From NCBI GenBank assembly GCA_047030855.1, contig JBKYIJ010000008.1:310001-374000 (forward strand): a stretch of 64,000 nucleotides of DNA, read 5' to 3'. This document shows positions 7,697-17,660 of the stretch, piece by piece (within the stretch, counting starts at the first letter, position 1; every line of letters starts with the position of its first letter). The notes beneath the pieces are model-generated. The model was not told where the DNA came from. It did not search any database and saw only the letters and a program-made list of their open reading frames with translations. Made by a program: the position numbers and the translations under genes. Source of the DNA: QVMM01 sp047030855 (GTDB lineage Bacteria; Bacteroidota; Bacteroidia; Bacteroidales; Dysgonomonadaceae).

Positions 7697-9352
7697 ATGA
7701 AAGTAACCAAATTATTTTTAACTGCTGCAATCGCATTAAGTTTGGGATTGACAGCATGTAGCAATGACGATGATATATCATCGGGCGGAGAAAAAGAAGG
7801 TAACACGAATGTGAGTGTTACCTTGAAGATGTCCCAGAATTCAGGGTTGAGGGCAACAAAAGCTCTGCCTGAAGATTACAACAATATCGGGGAATGGGCT
7901 GGAAAAGACGATATAAAAACTGTAGCTGTTTATCTCATAGACGGATCATCGGTTACCTCAAAATCACTTGAAGTCGGTGCCAGTGGCTCAGGGAAAGATT
8001 ATGAAAAAATCATAAACGGTAGTGACATAACACTGGTTCCTAAAACACAAAATGCTGCAATTAAGACTACAGCCGGAGCCAAGAAAGTATATGTTCTGGT
8101 AAACGGAACAACAGAAGTAGTAAATGCGTTGGCTAAAACGCCGGTGGCTGAGTTTGAAAATGCTTACACCCAGGCGGCGTTGTATCTGGCTAACTCGGGT
8201 GCCCAAACATTTACCAATACTTCTGCGGATAAACTAGCAGTCAAAAATGGGACGACAGATGAAACAATCGTCATGACCAATGTTGAGCCTAAAACAATAA
8301 ATGTGGAAGCCAATGTAACAGATACCGAAACGTTGGCTACAACCTCACCTAAAAACCGTGTTAGCCTGGAAGTGGAAAGAGCTGTCGCCCGGGTTATGGT
8401 TTCGACTCAGGCTTTGAGCTACACCGTGCCTTCAGCGGGAGGTTCACCCCTGGGTGTAATATCCGATATCAACTGGGTACTGGCACAAGGTGAAAGTTCA
8501 TTGTTTATCCAACGCAAAGCAGATTGGGTTACACCTAGCTATTCATGGGTTCCCGTTTCAGATGCTGACTTTTGGGGAACCGATATTACAGGTAGCTCTT
8601 CTAGATACGATTATTCGGGTTTGTTTGAAAACTATGACTCTGCTAACCAGTTCGGAGGAACTGCCGTTAAAACAATGACTGACTATGCAACCGATCCTTA
8701 CGGACAAGTAACTGCAGAGTTGAATGCCGAACTGTCAGGTAAATTTATCCTGCCAAACACACACGCTTATGCTGCAGGTGCTACTTCCAGCTATAAAAAA
8801 GGGAATACAGCCTATGTGCTTATCCGTGCTAAATTCACACCTGCGGCTGCAGCATTTGCTGACGGTGAAACGTATACTCCAAATAACGACTTCTTCGTGG
8901 GTGAAAACGGTAAGTTTTATACTACCGCGGAAAATGCACAGAATACAGCTAAAGGCGGTGCCGCAAATCAAAAAGTCGCCAGATACGTAAAAGGTAAAGT
9001 TCTGTATTATGCATGGGTAAATCCAGATGAAGTTCCGGCATGGTATAATTCTCCGGTTATAAGAAATAACGTATACCATATCCACATTACAGGATTCAGA
9101 AATCTGGGAACAAACTGGAACCCGTTATTTCCTGAAGATCCGAATAATCCTAAAGGTTCTGAAGACCCTTCTAATCCGGGAACGAACCTACCTCTAAATC
9201 CGGATCCGAAACCAAGTGTGCCGGGATACGAAGAACCGGAGAATCCGATTAAACCGACTGATCCGTTAACTACTCCTGAAACGTGGATGAGCGTGGATGT
9301 GAAAGTTCTTCCTTGGACGCTTCACTCGTATTCTGTATCTCCGGGGATTTAA
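7697..9352 (+). CDS. Mfa1-type major fimbrillin
   Basis: This is a 551-residue lipoprotein-type precursor (lipobox about LTACS, Cys about residue 21). It continues with the Mfa1/fimbrillin N-domain ('NVSVTLKMSQ', 'IKTVAVYLIDG') and a C-terminal domain with 'NPVIRNNVYHIHITGFRNLG'-like residues, a proline-rich linker (about 490-530) and the closing strand 'MSVDVKVLPWTLHSYSV'. In type V pili the lipidated precursor is trimmed at an Arg by gingipain-type proteases, and the C-terminal strand takes part in donor-strand polymerization. It is the most abundant structural subunit. A 9-bp hairpin follows the gene and probably sets the ratio to the minor subunits. Confidence 0.9.
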   Translation: MKVTKLFLTAAIALSLGLTACSNDDDISSGGEKEGNTNVSVTLKMSQNSGLRATKALPEDYNNIGEWAGKDDIKTVAVYLIDGSSVTSKSLEVGASGSGKDYEKIINGSDITLVPKTQNAAIKTTAGAKKVYVLVNGTTEVVNALAKTPVAEFENAYTQAALYLANSGAQTFTNTSADKLAVKNGTTDETIVMTNVEPKTINVEANVTDTETLATTSPKNRVSLEVERAVARVMVSTQALSYTVPSAGGSPLGVISDINWVLAQGESSLFIQRKADWVTPSYSWVPVSDADFWGTDITGSSSRYDYSGLFENYDSANQFGGTAVKTMTDYATDPYGQVTAELNAELSGKFILPNTHAYAAGATSSYKKGNTAYVLIRAKFTPAAAAFADGETYTPNNDFFVGENGKFYTTAENAQNTAKGGAANQKVARYVKGKVLYYAWVNPDEVPAWYNSPVIRNNVYHIHITGFRNLGTNWNPLFPEDPNNPKGSEDPSNPGTNLPLNPDPKPSVPGYEEPENPIKPTDPLTTPETWMSVDVKVLPWTLHSYSVSPGI

Positions 9353-9378
9353 TCCTCAAAAATAAAAAACAATAACTT

Positions 9379-9404
9379 CGGTAGGGAGCCGTATTTCCCT
9401 ACCG
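9379..9404 (+). terminator. Attenuator-like hairpin after the major fimbrillin gene
   Basis: CGGTAGGGA (9379-9387) and TCCCTACCG (9396-9404) make a perfect 9-bp stem with an 8-nt loop. No T-run follows, so it is likelier to protect the upstream mRNA end or to attenuate than to terminate fully. It separates the major subunit from the minor-subunit genes. Confidence 0.6.
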
Positions 9405-9445
9405 ATTATTCAAATCAAACATTAAATTAATAAAAAGTACAAGGG

Positions 9446-10426
9446 ATGAAGAATTTACGAATCTGGATAATAATGGTATTGTTCGCGACAGGGGCTCTTT
9501 TCTGGGGTTGCGATTCCCTTATCTACGATGACCTGAAAGATTGCCCTCAGGGTGTTTATGTAAAATTCTACTCCAAGACCCCATGTGCGGACGATTCTCT
9601 GTTTATCGGGAACGTGTCCTCACTTACCGTATTTGCATTCGACCAGGAAGGCAAACTTTCAACTACAATACAACAGCAAAACGTAAACCTGAGCCGTGAC
9701 TTTGAAGTGCTTGTACCAGTCTCCAATGGGAACTATTCCTTTATAGCATGGGCAGGGATAAATGATAAATTCAACAAGAACACATTTTCTCCCGGGGTAA
9801 CCACAAAAGAGGATGTGATGATGACTATTAACTCAACAAATAATATAGCGACCACTCTTACTTCTACAGAACATATATGGCATGGTGAAAGCCCAGTCGT
9901 TTTTTTACCCAATCCGGAAGAATACGGCTCGTTATATAAACATACTGCTATAAATTTAAAAGAGCTAACCAACAGGATCAAAATTATTATTGAGTTTGAT
10001 AAGGTAACCATGAAAGAATATGATCCTACAAAACTCAATGTGGATGTTTCTTCAGCCAATGGTACGGTACGTATAAACGGTACGATGCCTATGAATACTC
10101 CGGTACTGACCTATCCGTCGATAGAGACCAAACTGGAAGGAAATACAGGTGAATGGAATTATGCCATGCTGGACCTTACTACCGGCTACAGCAACAAACT
10201 GAATATTACCTATACAGGAAACGATAAGGAAGAAACCGTCTTTGACGGTGACCTGATTGCCAGCATCCTGTTAAGGGCTGTAGACAAGGGTGTAAACCTC
10301 GACTGTGAAAATGACTTTACAATCAAATTCCTGATCAAGGATTATTGTGCCGAGTGCTGGACTCACTTCAGTTGCGCCATTTATGTGAACAACTGGCTTG
10401 TTCATAGCTATAGCACTGATTTATAA
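9446..10426 (+). CDS. FimB/Mfa2-type fimbrial anchor protein
   Basis: This 326-residue lipoprotein has the signature FimB/Mfa2 start: a signal followed by 'GCDSLIYDDLKDCPQGVYVKFYSK', with the lipid cysteine at about residue 22. The immunoglobulin-like fold pattern continues with 'LTVFAFDQEGKL' and 'FIAWAGIND'. Mfa2 proteins (DUF1812) anchor the fimbria in the outer membrane and limit its length. The gene follows the major subunit and hairpin, the usual order in this family. Confidence in the family is high; its role as anchor comes from Porphyromonas homologues. Confidence 0.88.
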   Translation: MKNLRIWIIMVLFATGALFWGCDSLIYDDLKDCPQGVYVKFYSKTPCADDSLFIGNVSSLTVFAFDQEGKLSTTIQQQNVNLSRDFEVLVPVSNGNYSFIAWAGINDKFNKNTFSPGVTTKEDVMMTINSTNNIATTLTSTEHIWHGESPVVFLPNPEEYGSLYKHTAINLKELTNRIKIIIEFDKVTMKEYDPTKLNVDVSSANGTVRINGTMPMNTPVLTYPSIETKLEGNTGEWNYAMLDLTTGYSNKLNITYTGNDKEETVFDGDLIASILLRAVDKGVNLDCENDFTIKFLIKDYCAECWTHFSCAIYVNNWLVHSYSTDL

Positions 10427-10462
10427 ATTTAAGCCTGCCGGGCTTGAATAATCCAAACGATT

Positions 10463-11773
10463 ATGATATTAAAAATACGATATATACTCTTACTCTGTCT
10501 GCCGGTTCTGCTTGTGGCTTGTGACTCTTTTATCTATGAAAATCAGGATGAAACAGACAAGACAACCAAAGGACAGGAGGTATACTTATCTGTAACCAGG
10601 GCGCAGGCAGCCGATACGGAAACAATCAATGAAGATGCAGCAGATAATGAAGATCGCGTACACGATCTGGCCTTGCTGGTCTTCGATTCATCGACCGGAG
10701 AAAAGATCTCTGAATATTTCGATGAAGCAATACCCTTTACAGATAAGGAAAAAACCTTTACCGTAAAGCTGACCACAGGACAGCGTGATTTTTATTTTGT
10801 GGCCAATATGCCGATGGCAGCATTGAAGATGATAGCCACAAAGTCATTGATGGACAGTTACATGTCTGCTTTCCGCGATATGGATACAGACCTGTATCTT
10901 TCAGCCGCAGAAAGTAAGGGCTTCCCGATGTCCAGAACATATCTGAACCAAACAGTAAGTGAAGGCGGAAACATCTACCAGCCGAAGCCTTTCCGACCTG
11001 TTGTGAACGGGACAGAAGAAAACCGGGTGAAGTTAATCCGTGCTGTCGCCAAACTCGAGGTCGTAATAGAGGGGGCATCTATAGGTTCCGGTGTCAAGAA
11101 CATTTATTATAAAAATGCATATCGTCAGTTCGGGCTCATACCGGATATGTATCCTGCAACTGTAGGGTATTATGAAGATAAGCTATTAAAAAAAGTGGGT
11201 AATTCATACCTGTACTATATGCCGGAAGCCATGATGATGAATACAAATCCTGTATGGTCAGTGGCAGATCATAAACCGGTCAACTACTTCAGTATTGAAA
11301 CCCTTGACGGAAAATCCTACGACATACCTGTCATTACAGACGACCGCACCATCACAGACACGGATTATCTGGCCTTTGCCACCGGTCAAAATACGGATAA
11401 ACCCGACTATAACATCTACAGAAACAGGCATTACTACTATGTTATCAAAAAATTGCAAACGATAGAAATCATTTATACCATCGATCCATGGACAGTTAAA
11501 AAAAGTGCAACTTACATGGGTTACGGGTACAATGTGAACGTTGACAATGACGGGAATATAACGATCAGTAATACGATAGAAGTTTGTGATCCGCATCATG
11601 TTACGCTGAAAGCTATAAACGGATGTACCTTCTCGGACGCTGCATTGACTAAAGAATTTATAAAGACAAGCCCTACTGACAAAGAGGATTATACACTGAC
11701 AAATATTCCTCAATCTGGGAATTATCTGGAAGTATATTACAATGGGATTCTGGTGAAGACATTCAGTAAATAA
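10463..11773 (+). CDS. Mfa-type minor fimbrial subunit (lipoprotein)
   Basis: This 436-residue lipoprotein begins like a fimbrial minor subunit ('LLVACDSFIYENQDE', lipid Cys about residue 20), followed by 'DRVHDLALLVFDSSTGEKI' and 'DFYFVANMPMAALK', both typical of Mfa2/Mfa3 and FimB/C-like proteins. It is longer than the anchor and lies third in the structural part of the operon, where tip or adaptor subunits usually sit. I therefore call it a minor/tip subunit. The exact class (Mfa3 or Mfa4-like) cannot be settled by eye. Confidence 0.78.
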   Translation: MILKIRYILLLCLPVLLVACDSFIYENQDETDKTTKGQEVYLSVTRAQAADTETINEDAADNEDRVHDLALLVFDSSTGEKISEYFDEAIPFTDKEKTFTVKLTTGQRDFYFVANMPMAALKMIATKSLMDSYMSAFRDMDTDLYLSAAESKGFPMSRTYLNQTVSEGGNIYQPKPFRPVVNGTEENRVKLIRAVAKLEVVIEGASIGSGVKNIYYKNAYRQFGLIPDMYPATVGYYEDKLLKKVGNSYLYYMPEAMMMNTNPVWSVADHKPVNYFSIETLDGKSYDIPVITDDRTITDTDYLAFATGQNTDKPDYNIYRNRHYYYVIKKLQTIEIIYTIDPWTVKKSATYMGYGYNVNVDNDGNITISNTIEVCDPHHVTLKAINGCTFSDAALTKEFIKTSPTDKEDYTLTNIPQSGNYLEVYYNGILVKTFSK

Positions 11774-11779
11774 AAGAAT

Positions 11780-12724
11780 ATGAAAATATATATATACATA
11801 ATAGGCTTCTTAAGTCTGCTGTTCACCGGTTGTTCAGGTGATGACAACCCTGTGGCAGGCAGTACGGATAATGAAAAAATAATACTCTCTTTTCAAATAA
11901 ACAGTTTCGTTAAAGGGAGTCTGAAAGCAGCTACTGACAATGGCTCTGCCGCTGAACAGACAATTGATAACCTGTATGTGTTTTTATTTCCTACATCAGG
12001 GGCACAGACATTTAAATCTTATTACATACCATCGGCTAGTTTTTCCGGCGGTTCATGGAACAATACAGATAACAAAGTATTACTCAACCTTACACAGGCA
12101 GAAGCTGGTAGCAGAGATGTATATGTTGTAGCCAACTGTACCGGAATAAAAACATCACTTGATGGAGTCTCTACCGTAACAGGGTTACAATCGGTTTTAC
12201 AGTCAAACAGCACGCCTTGGTCTACGACACTAACGACTCCTATCTTGATGTCGGGCAATAAGACACACAATTTTAATTCGAATTACCAGCTTAGCAGTAT
12301 TCCTCTGATTCGGGCTGTGGCCAAAGTACAACTCAACATAAGCTTGACAGCAAAGCATCAGGAAAAACCATTGTCTGGGGAAGGCACTACACGATATAAA
12401 TATAGGCTTATCGATTTCGATAAGAATACCTATGTCCTGAAACAGATATTGAAAACCGATAATCTGGTCAGCTCACTCGCTTGGATAAACTGGAACGATG
12501 CTATAACATCCTATACGCTTGATGGCAATGGAAAAGTAACAAACCTGACCCTGATAACTTACCTCAACGAACGGGATAATGCAGGAACAAGCATAGAGCT
12601 CAGTTTGCCTTATTTTGACGGGGGATTCCTACCCCCACCTGAATTTGGAGACGAGACCTACAAATTGCAACTGCCGGCAAAAATAGAGCGCAATAACTGG
12701 TATGTGTACGATGTGGAGATTTAG
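11780..12724 (+). CDS. Fimbrillin-like minor subunit (lipoprotein)
   Basis: A 314-residue lipoprotein (lipobox FTGCSGDD, Cys about residue 19) whose body carries fimbrillin-like strands: 'IDNLYVFLFPTSGAQTF', 'AGSRDVYVVANCTG' and a closing 'IERNNWYVYDVEI' that resembles the C-terminal strand of fimbrillins. It starts seven bases after the previous stop, so it is co-transcribed. A tip or adaptor subunit is the likeliest role. The family is well supported, the position in the pilus is inferred. Confidence 0.75.
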   Translation: MKIYIYIIGFLSLLFTGCSGDDNPVAGSTDNEKIILSFQINSFVKGSLKAATDNGSAAEQTIDNLYVFLFPTSGAQTFKSYYIPSASFSGGSWNNTDNKVLLNLTQAEAGSRDVYVVANCTGIKTSLDGVSTVTGLQSVLQSNSTPWSTTLTTPILMSGNKTHNFNSNYQLSSIPLIRAVAKVQLNISLTAKHQEKPLSGEGTTRYKYRLIDFDKNTYVLKQILKTDNLVSSLAWINWNDAITSYTLDGNGKVTNLTLITYLNERDNAGTSIELSLPYFDGGFLPPPEFGDETYKLQLPAKIERNNWYVYDVEI

Positions 12725-12776
12725 ACGGAAGTTATAGAATTAAATATTCACAATAAATGTGATAAACAAAACGAAT

Positions 12777-13322
12777 ATGAAATTTGATATAGACATGATA
12801 CTTAAAAGTACATACAGTACATGCAGGTTAAGAATATTTTTAGTTCTTACTTGTTTTCTTTTTACAGACCTTCTCTCAAGTATTCATAATACAATAAATG
12901 CCGCAGAGCCACTTAAAAGCACTACAGATATTAAATTGAGATCATTAATTACAGGGCTAAAGCCAGATGCTTATCTTACAGATGGAAAGTGTGCGATGTA
13001 TGGCAACTCCGCCCCTTTAGTGTTATATGTGGATGCAAATGACATATCCTCTCTTTATAGTAAAAGAAAGGAGTTCTCTTCAGTAGAGCTTATTCAGATA
13101 CGTTTGCAATCCACTGATGATGAACGGATGGAAATAGACTGTTCCCGCTTAGAAGCTTTCACCTCATTAGAATATATCCTTTTTGTTTATGAATATCCTG
13201 TCTGCGACGATAATGAAAACGAGGAATGTCTGAACGTTAAAGTTTCGGAAGCAGTGATTAATAATACTGTAGAAACAGAAGAATATATACAAGTCTTCTA
13301 CCAATTATGTATTCCTCAGTAA
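12777..13322 (+). CDS. Secreted protein of unknown function in fimbrial operon
   Basis: I chose the ATG at 12777 over the GTG at 12759. The 181-residue product has an N-terminal hydrophobic segment (about 20-38, 'LRIFLVLTCFLFTDLLSS'). The mature part has the look of a small mixed alpha/beta domain, with a Cys pair near 'CAMYGNS' and an acidic 'CDDNENEECLNV' turn. I recognise no family. It lies between the minor subunits and the giant surface protein. Its stop is eight bases before the next gene's start, so translational coupling with that protein is likely. It could be a chaperone or partner for it, but that is only context. Confidence 0.6.
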   Translation: MKFDIDMILKSTYSTCRLRIFLVLTCFLFTDLLSSIHNTINAAEPLKSTTDIKLRSLITGLKPDAYLTDGKCAMYGNSAPLVLYVDANDISSLYSKRKEFSSVELIQIRLQSTDDERMEIDCSRLEAFTSLEYILFVYEYPVCDDNENEECLNVKVSEAVINNTVETEEYIQVFYQLCIPQ

Positions 13323-13330
13323 ACGAAAAA

Positions 13331-16300
13331 ATGAAGAATATGAAAAAACTATATCATCATAAAAATAGAGTGGGCTGGAAATGGATTCTATTATTTCTAT
13401 TTATAGGGATAACTTCTTCCTTCCAGGATATAGGGGCACAGGTGAGAGTCCCATTCACTCAGCGAACATCAACTTACAGTACTGATACAAAAGTATATAA
13501 TATCAAGGGAGACTTTACAATGATAGGCAATACGAATCTCACGTTACGAAATTATAGTGATAATGGCAGTAATAATGCTAATATGGACTATGTAGATGTA
13601 GATGGTGACCCTAATACTTTAAACTCATCTTCAGCCACCCTTACTTTTTCTACAGAAGGTGGTGTGGCAGATCCGAATTGTTCTAATATTATATATGCAG
13701 GACTCTACTGGACGGGCAGGGCACATAATGGTACAAGCCCTAATGCATTTACAATCGGAGGTTCAACTGATAATCGATATAATACTGATAGTTTCAACGG
13801 CTATACCTTGTCTATCGCTGCCACCGATCAATCTCAGGGCTCAGGCACATCAGATGGCCGTATTGCGACCTACACTTTCACTCCTTCTGGGGGAGAAAAT
13901 AAGGTTGTTTTTCGCTTTCGTTCCTGGAACTCGGGAAACTCCGATCAAGGTTCAGTAACAGTTCAGATCGGTAACGGAACAGAAACTGCACTCTCTGGAG
14001 ATTTGACAAGTACGTCTAATAACAACTATTCCTTTACCTTTAATACTCCTTACGGCATAAGTTCTGGGAGCCAGACTATTTTTCTCAATTCATTGGAAAA
14101 AAGGAGAACAAATAACAGTATTAATGACAATTACCGAGCAAGTGTAACATCAGATGCAAAATTATTGAATAAGCGACAGGTAAAACTGAAAAAAGCCGGG
14201 GATACTTATCAAACTATCACTGCGAACTCCAACGATATCTATTATCCAACCGCAGACGACGGGTACATGTATTCAGCTTATGCAGAGGTAACTGATTATG
14301 TTAAGGCAAATGGATTAGGTGAATATTTTGTAGCTGATATTGCTTTACAGAAAGGTAACGGAGGTGGAACCGGATTTTATGGTGGTTGGGGATTGATCGT
14401 AGTCTATGAAAACTCCAAGATGAAATGGCGCGATGTAACTCTTTTTGACGGTCATGCTTATGTCGCAGGAGGGAATTATACATATGAACTACCAGTTTCC
14501 GGTTTTAATACTGTTCAGCAGGGTCCTGTGGATGTAAAATTAGGGTTAATGGCTGGAGAAGGAGATGTTGGTATTTCTGGAGACCAGTTTAAGATAAGAA
14601 ATGCAGCCAATAGTAATTGGGTCAATCTTTCCCATGGAGACAATACAACAAATAACTTCTTTAATTCATCAATATATACAGGAGGAAATGCTCGTAATCC
14701 CAATTTAAAAAACAACACGGGATTAGACATTTCTATGTTTACACTCAATAATGATGATAAATCTTTGATGACTAATAATCAGACTTCCACACGTTTTCAG
14801 TATAACTCTACACAAGATACATATATTATTTTCTGTATTGCTATGGCAGTGGATGCTTATATACCGGAAGTACAAAGTGAGAATAATGTGATCTCTGTAA
14901 ATGATATTCCATACGTCCCGGGAGAATCATCGACAACCGTATATCCTAACGATGAGATTGAATATACTGTATTTCTTAAGAACTTGGGGACAGAAGCAGT
15001 AAAGGATGGTAAGATTATTATACCTGTTCCATTCACAACCACTTATATGAGTTCTTACGCTGAATATTTTTGGCAAGGTAATCCTTCTATGTCGGGGACA
15101 GTAACCTATGATCCGGCTCTCGGAGGAACCGGATCCATTATATGGAATATAGGTAATATTCCTTTGCCTGTAGATAAAGACGAAGTATTAGCTAAGTTAA
15201 CCTATCGATTGAAAGTTACGAATGATTGCTTTATTCTCAACAACGCATCTTGTATAACGGTTTCTGTAGATGGGACTACTACTGGAACAGGAGTGACCTC
15301 CGGAGTATCATTTACAAATAATAAATTTATTACTGGATTTATAAAAGATGGATCCTGCGATGGACAGCCTGTATATGAACCTGTAAACTTCAATATAGAT
15401 GCAACAGATTACTTAGCTACAAGTTGTACGGTTCCAGAGGGTGAAGATCCTGATTATTATACTCGCAGAAAGTTTAAATATTGTGGGTTGTCTGCTGGGG
15501 GAACTATTCCCTTTACAGATGTTTCACCCAATTTCCCCAAAGGCTCAAAATTTTACAGTAAAGTAAATAAAGATGTCTCAACTGGTATTGTAACTCCCGC
15601 AGACGATGCTATACAATATACTTCAGCGACAGGTTTCCCTGTGGGAACTTTCGGTGAATCTTCTATTTATTATGCTATTCCTCCAGGAATGTATATAACT
15701 TGTTACTGGGAGTTTATAATTATTGTGGACCAATATTGCAGTAACTATTGGCATGGAACCGAAAGTACCAATTGGGCAATAGCCAATAACTGGACAGCTA
15801 AGAAAGTGCCTGATACTGGAGAAGACATTGAATTTGCGACTGCTGTTAATAATAGTAATAATCCGGCTCAAAGAGATCTATATCTAGACAAAGACCGTAT
15901 TATAGGTGATCTGATTAATAATTCGAATGTAGATTTAGTTATCACTACTCAAAATCAGCTAACTATCAATGGTACTGTAAAAGACGACAATTCCAATAAG
16001 GGTACTATCGTTATAAAATCAGATCCAGATAAGGCTACGGGAACGTTAATATTCACGAATCCTCCCAATAATACAACAGTAAATGCCATTGTCGAATTTT
16101 ATAATAAAGCTTATGAATGCGCGACTTGCGGATTTTATAAAAAACAATGGCAATATTTTGGTATTCCGGTACAATCCTCAGATTTTCCTTACTTGGATCC
16201 GAAAGTTGAAACTATAAACGAGTGGGTTGAGCCTTATATTTATAGCAATAAATGGCGTCCGGCTCCATATACTCCGGATCTAAGCTTAAAAGCATTCAAA

Positions 16301-17455
16301 GGTTATGAAATCACAAATAATACCAACGCTGAGCCGACTCATATATATCGTTTTCCTGGTATACTCAATGTCGGTGATGCAACTGTGGGTGTTACCCGGA
16401 CACTTAATGTAAATTATTCGGGGATGAATCTTATTGCTAATTCATTTACAGCAGCCATACCCATAACATCTGCGGCTATAAGTCATGAAAGTGTGGTACT
16501 AGAATCGAATACCGTTTATCTGTTTAATATCGGAACCCGAGACCAATGGCGCAAGCTTAACGGAGGAAGTGCAGACGGAATTGCGGCAGGACAATATCAG
16601 GCTGTTCCATTCAATCTTGCCGGACAAGCTGGAATACCGGACAGGATATTATCCATGCATACATTTATGTTGGATGTAACAACTCCTGGTAATATTACAC
16701 TTAAATATGACCAACTGGTAAAAAATGACTTGAATGAATCTACAATAAAACCATGGAAATCGGCACAGCTCAGAAGTAGTTCATCATCAGAGTTACCACA
16801 TGTTATAGTAGATGTGATTAGTAATGAATCGGCTGATAGAGTGTGGCTTTTCGAGAATCATAATACAACTACAGGATTTGATAACGGCTGGGACGGTTAC
16901 AAGATAAAAGAAGGGGAACTTATTCAAGCATATATTCCGGGAAGTGACCAGTCTGACTATCAGATAGCCACAGTTCCAGATATGAATGGAACTGTAATCA
17001 GTATCAGATCCGAAGCTATGACAAATTATTCAATCAGTCTGTCGGTATCCCCTGAAGTTGAATCCCGTAATCTTTTCCTTAGAGATTTATTTACCGGACG
17101 AAATTATCCTGTTGTAAACGATGCGGAATATGTAATCGCAGGATTTAATACTTCAAAATCTGATCGATTCAAAATAATGGCATCTACTTCAGGTATTATT
17201 GAGGACAAGACAGAATCTTCCTTAATAAATATTTACGTAAGAAATAATATTATAACGATAAATAATCAAAGCGAGGAAGATTGTACAGCTATAGTTTACG
17301 ATTTGATGGGTAAACTTGTTATGAAAAAACAAGTTCGAAAAAACGGAATTACTGAGTTTTCTGGTAGCCCATCAATTAGACAAGGGATTTACATAGTGAA
17401 AGTTCTTGGAGAGAACAATTCTATCAACAAAACAGACCGTGTTTTATTAAGATAG
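13331..17455 (+). CDS. Large surface protein with T9SS type A sorting domain
   Basis: I chose the ATG at 13331 because it follows the previous stop; the ATG at 13307 would overlap it. The 1374-residue product has a signal peptide (after a basic start, hydrophobic about 20-40). A large beta-rich head follows (about 45-520) with 'YAGLYWTGRAHNG'- and 'VYENSKMKWRDVTLFDGHAYV'-type strands, seen in Bacteroidetes surface adhesins. A DUF11-like repeat comes next ('VYPNDEIEYTVFLKNLGTEAV', about 545-620), then further beta domains. The last 75 residues are a type IX secretion type A sorting domain ('CTAIVYDLMGKLVMKKQV', 'GIYIVKVLGENNS'). Being last in a fimbrial operon, it may be a co-regulated adhesin or pilus-associated protein. 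Confidence 0.82.
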   Translation: MKNMKKLYHHKNRVGWKWILLFLFIGITSSFQDIGAQVRVPFTQRTSTYSTDTKVYNIKGDFTMIGNTNLTLRNYSDNGSNNANMDYVDVDGDPNTLNSSSATLTFSTEGGVADPNCSNIIYAGLYWTGRAHNGTSPNAFTIGGSTDNRYNTDSFNGYTLSIAATDQSQGSGTSDGRIATYTFTPSGGENKVVFRFRSWNSGNSDQGSVTVQIGNGTETALSGDLTSTSNNNYSFTFNTPYGISSGSQTIFLNSLEKRRTNNSINDNYRASVTSDAKLLNKRQVKLKKAGDTYQTITANSNDIYYPTADDGYMYSAYAEVTDYVKANGLGEYFVADIALQKGNGGGTGFYGGWGLIVVYENSKMKWRDVTLFDGHAYVAGGNYTYELPVSGFNTVQQGPVDVKLGLMAGEGDVGISGDQFKIRNAANSNWVNLSHGDNTTNNFFNSSIYTGGNARNPNLKNNTGLDISMFTLNNDDKSLMTNNQTSTRFQYNSTQDTYIIFCIAMAVDAYIPEVQSENNVISVNDIPYVPGESSTTVYPNDEIEYTVFLKNLGTEAVKDGKIIIPVPFTTTYMSSYAEYFWQGNPSMSGTVTYDPALGGTGSIIWNIGNIPLPVDKDEVLAKLTYRLKVTNDCFILNNASCITVSVDGTTTGTGVTSGVSFTNNKFITGFIKDGSCDGQPVYEPVNFNIDATDYLATSCTVPEGEDPDYYTRRKFKYCGLSAGGTIPFTDVSPNFPKGSKFYSKVNKDVSTGIVTPADDAIQYTSATGFPVGTFGESSIYYAIPPGMYITCYWEFIIIVDQYCSNYWHGTESTNWAIANNWTAKKVPDTGEDIEFATAVNNSNNPAQRDLYLDKDRIIGDLINNSNVDLVITTQNQLTINGTVKDDNSNKGTIVIKSDPDKATGTLIFTNPPNNTTVNAIVEFYNKAYECATCGFYKKQWQYFGIPVQSSDFPYLDPKVETINEWVEPYIYSNKWRPAPYTPDLSLKAFKGYEITNNTNAEPTHIYRFPGILNVGDATVGVTRTLNVNYSGMNLIANSFTAAIPITSAAISHESVVLESNTVYLFNIGTRDQWRKLNGGSADGIAAGQYQAVPFNLAGQAGIPDRILSMHTFMLDVTTPGNITLKYDQLVKNDLNESTIKPWKSAQLRSSSSSELPHVIVDVISNESADRVWLFENHNTTTGFDNGWDGYKIKEGELIQAYIPGSDQSDYQIATVPDMNGTVISIRSEAMTNYSISLSVSPEVESRNLFLRDLFTGRNYPVVNDAEYVIAGFNTSKSDRFKIMASTSGIIEDKTESSLINIYVRNNIITINNQSEEDCTAIVYDLMGKLVMKKQVRKNGITEFSGSPSIRQGIYIVKVLGENNSINKTDRVLLR

Positions 17456-17463
17456 AAAATAAA

Positions 17464-17660
17464 AATGCTGCCGATTAGTATTGGCAGTAGTGTAGTTTTG
17501 TAAAGTTTGTGAACCGTGTGAGATGCGATATTTCGCGCGGTTTTTTTAAGAAAAAACAGTCAAATAAAATTAAAATATGCTACCGATTGAGATAGGTAGT
17601 TATGTAAAGTTTGTGTTAAGGATGATCCGCGTGAGATGTGATATTTCGCGCGGTTTATAA
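17464..17660 (+). ncRNA. Tandem duplicated stem-loop RNA element, second hairpins terminator-like
   Basis: Two diverged copies lie head to tail. Copy 1 has CTGCC/GGCAG (17468-17472, 17483-17487) then a hairpin at 17514-17540 with seven T residues. Copy 2 has CTACC/GGTAG (17580-17584, 17595-17599) then a hairpin at 17627-17653. Between the hairpins both keep GTAAAGTTTGTG. The first stem changes G-C to A-T in both arms, a compensatory change that supports an RNA fold. Copy 1 probably ends the fimbrial transcript. The function beyond termination is unknown. Positions 17660-17785 hold nothing else I can support. Confidence 0.55.

Noticed and set aside
17464..17660. Duplicated block as insertion-sequence ends
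   Set aside because: Copies are direct, diverged, and enclose no transposase. No insertion sequence was seen anywhere in the window.
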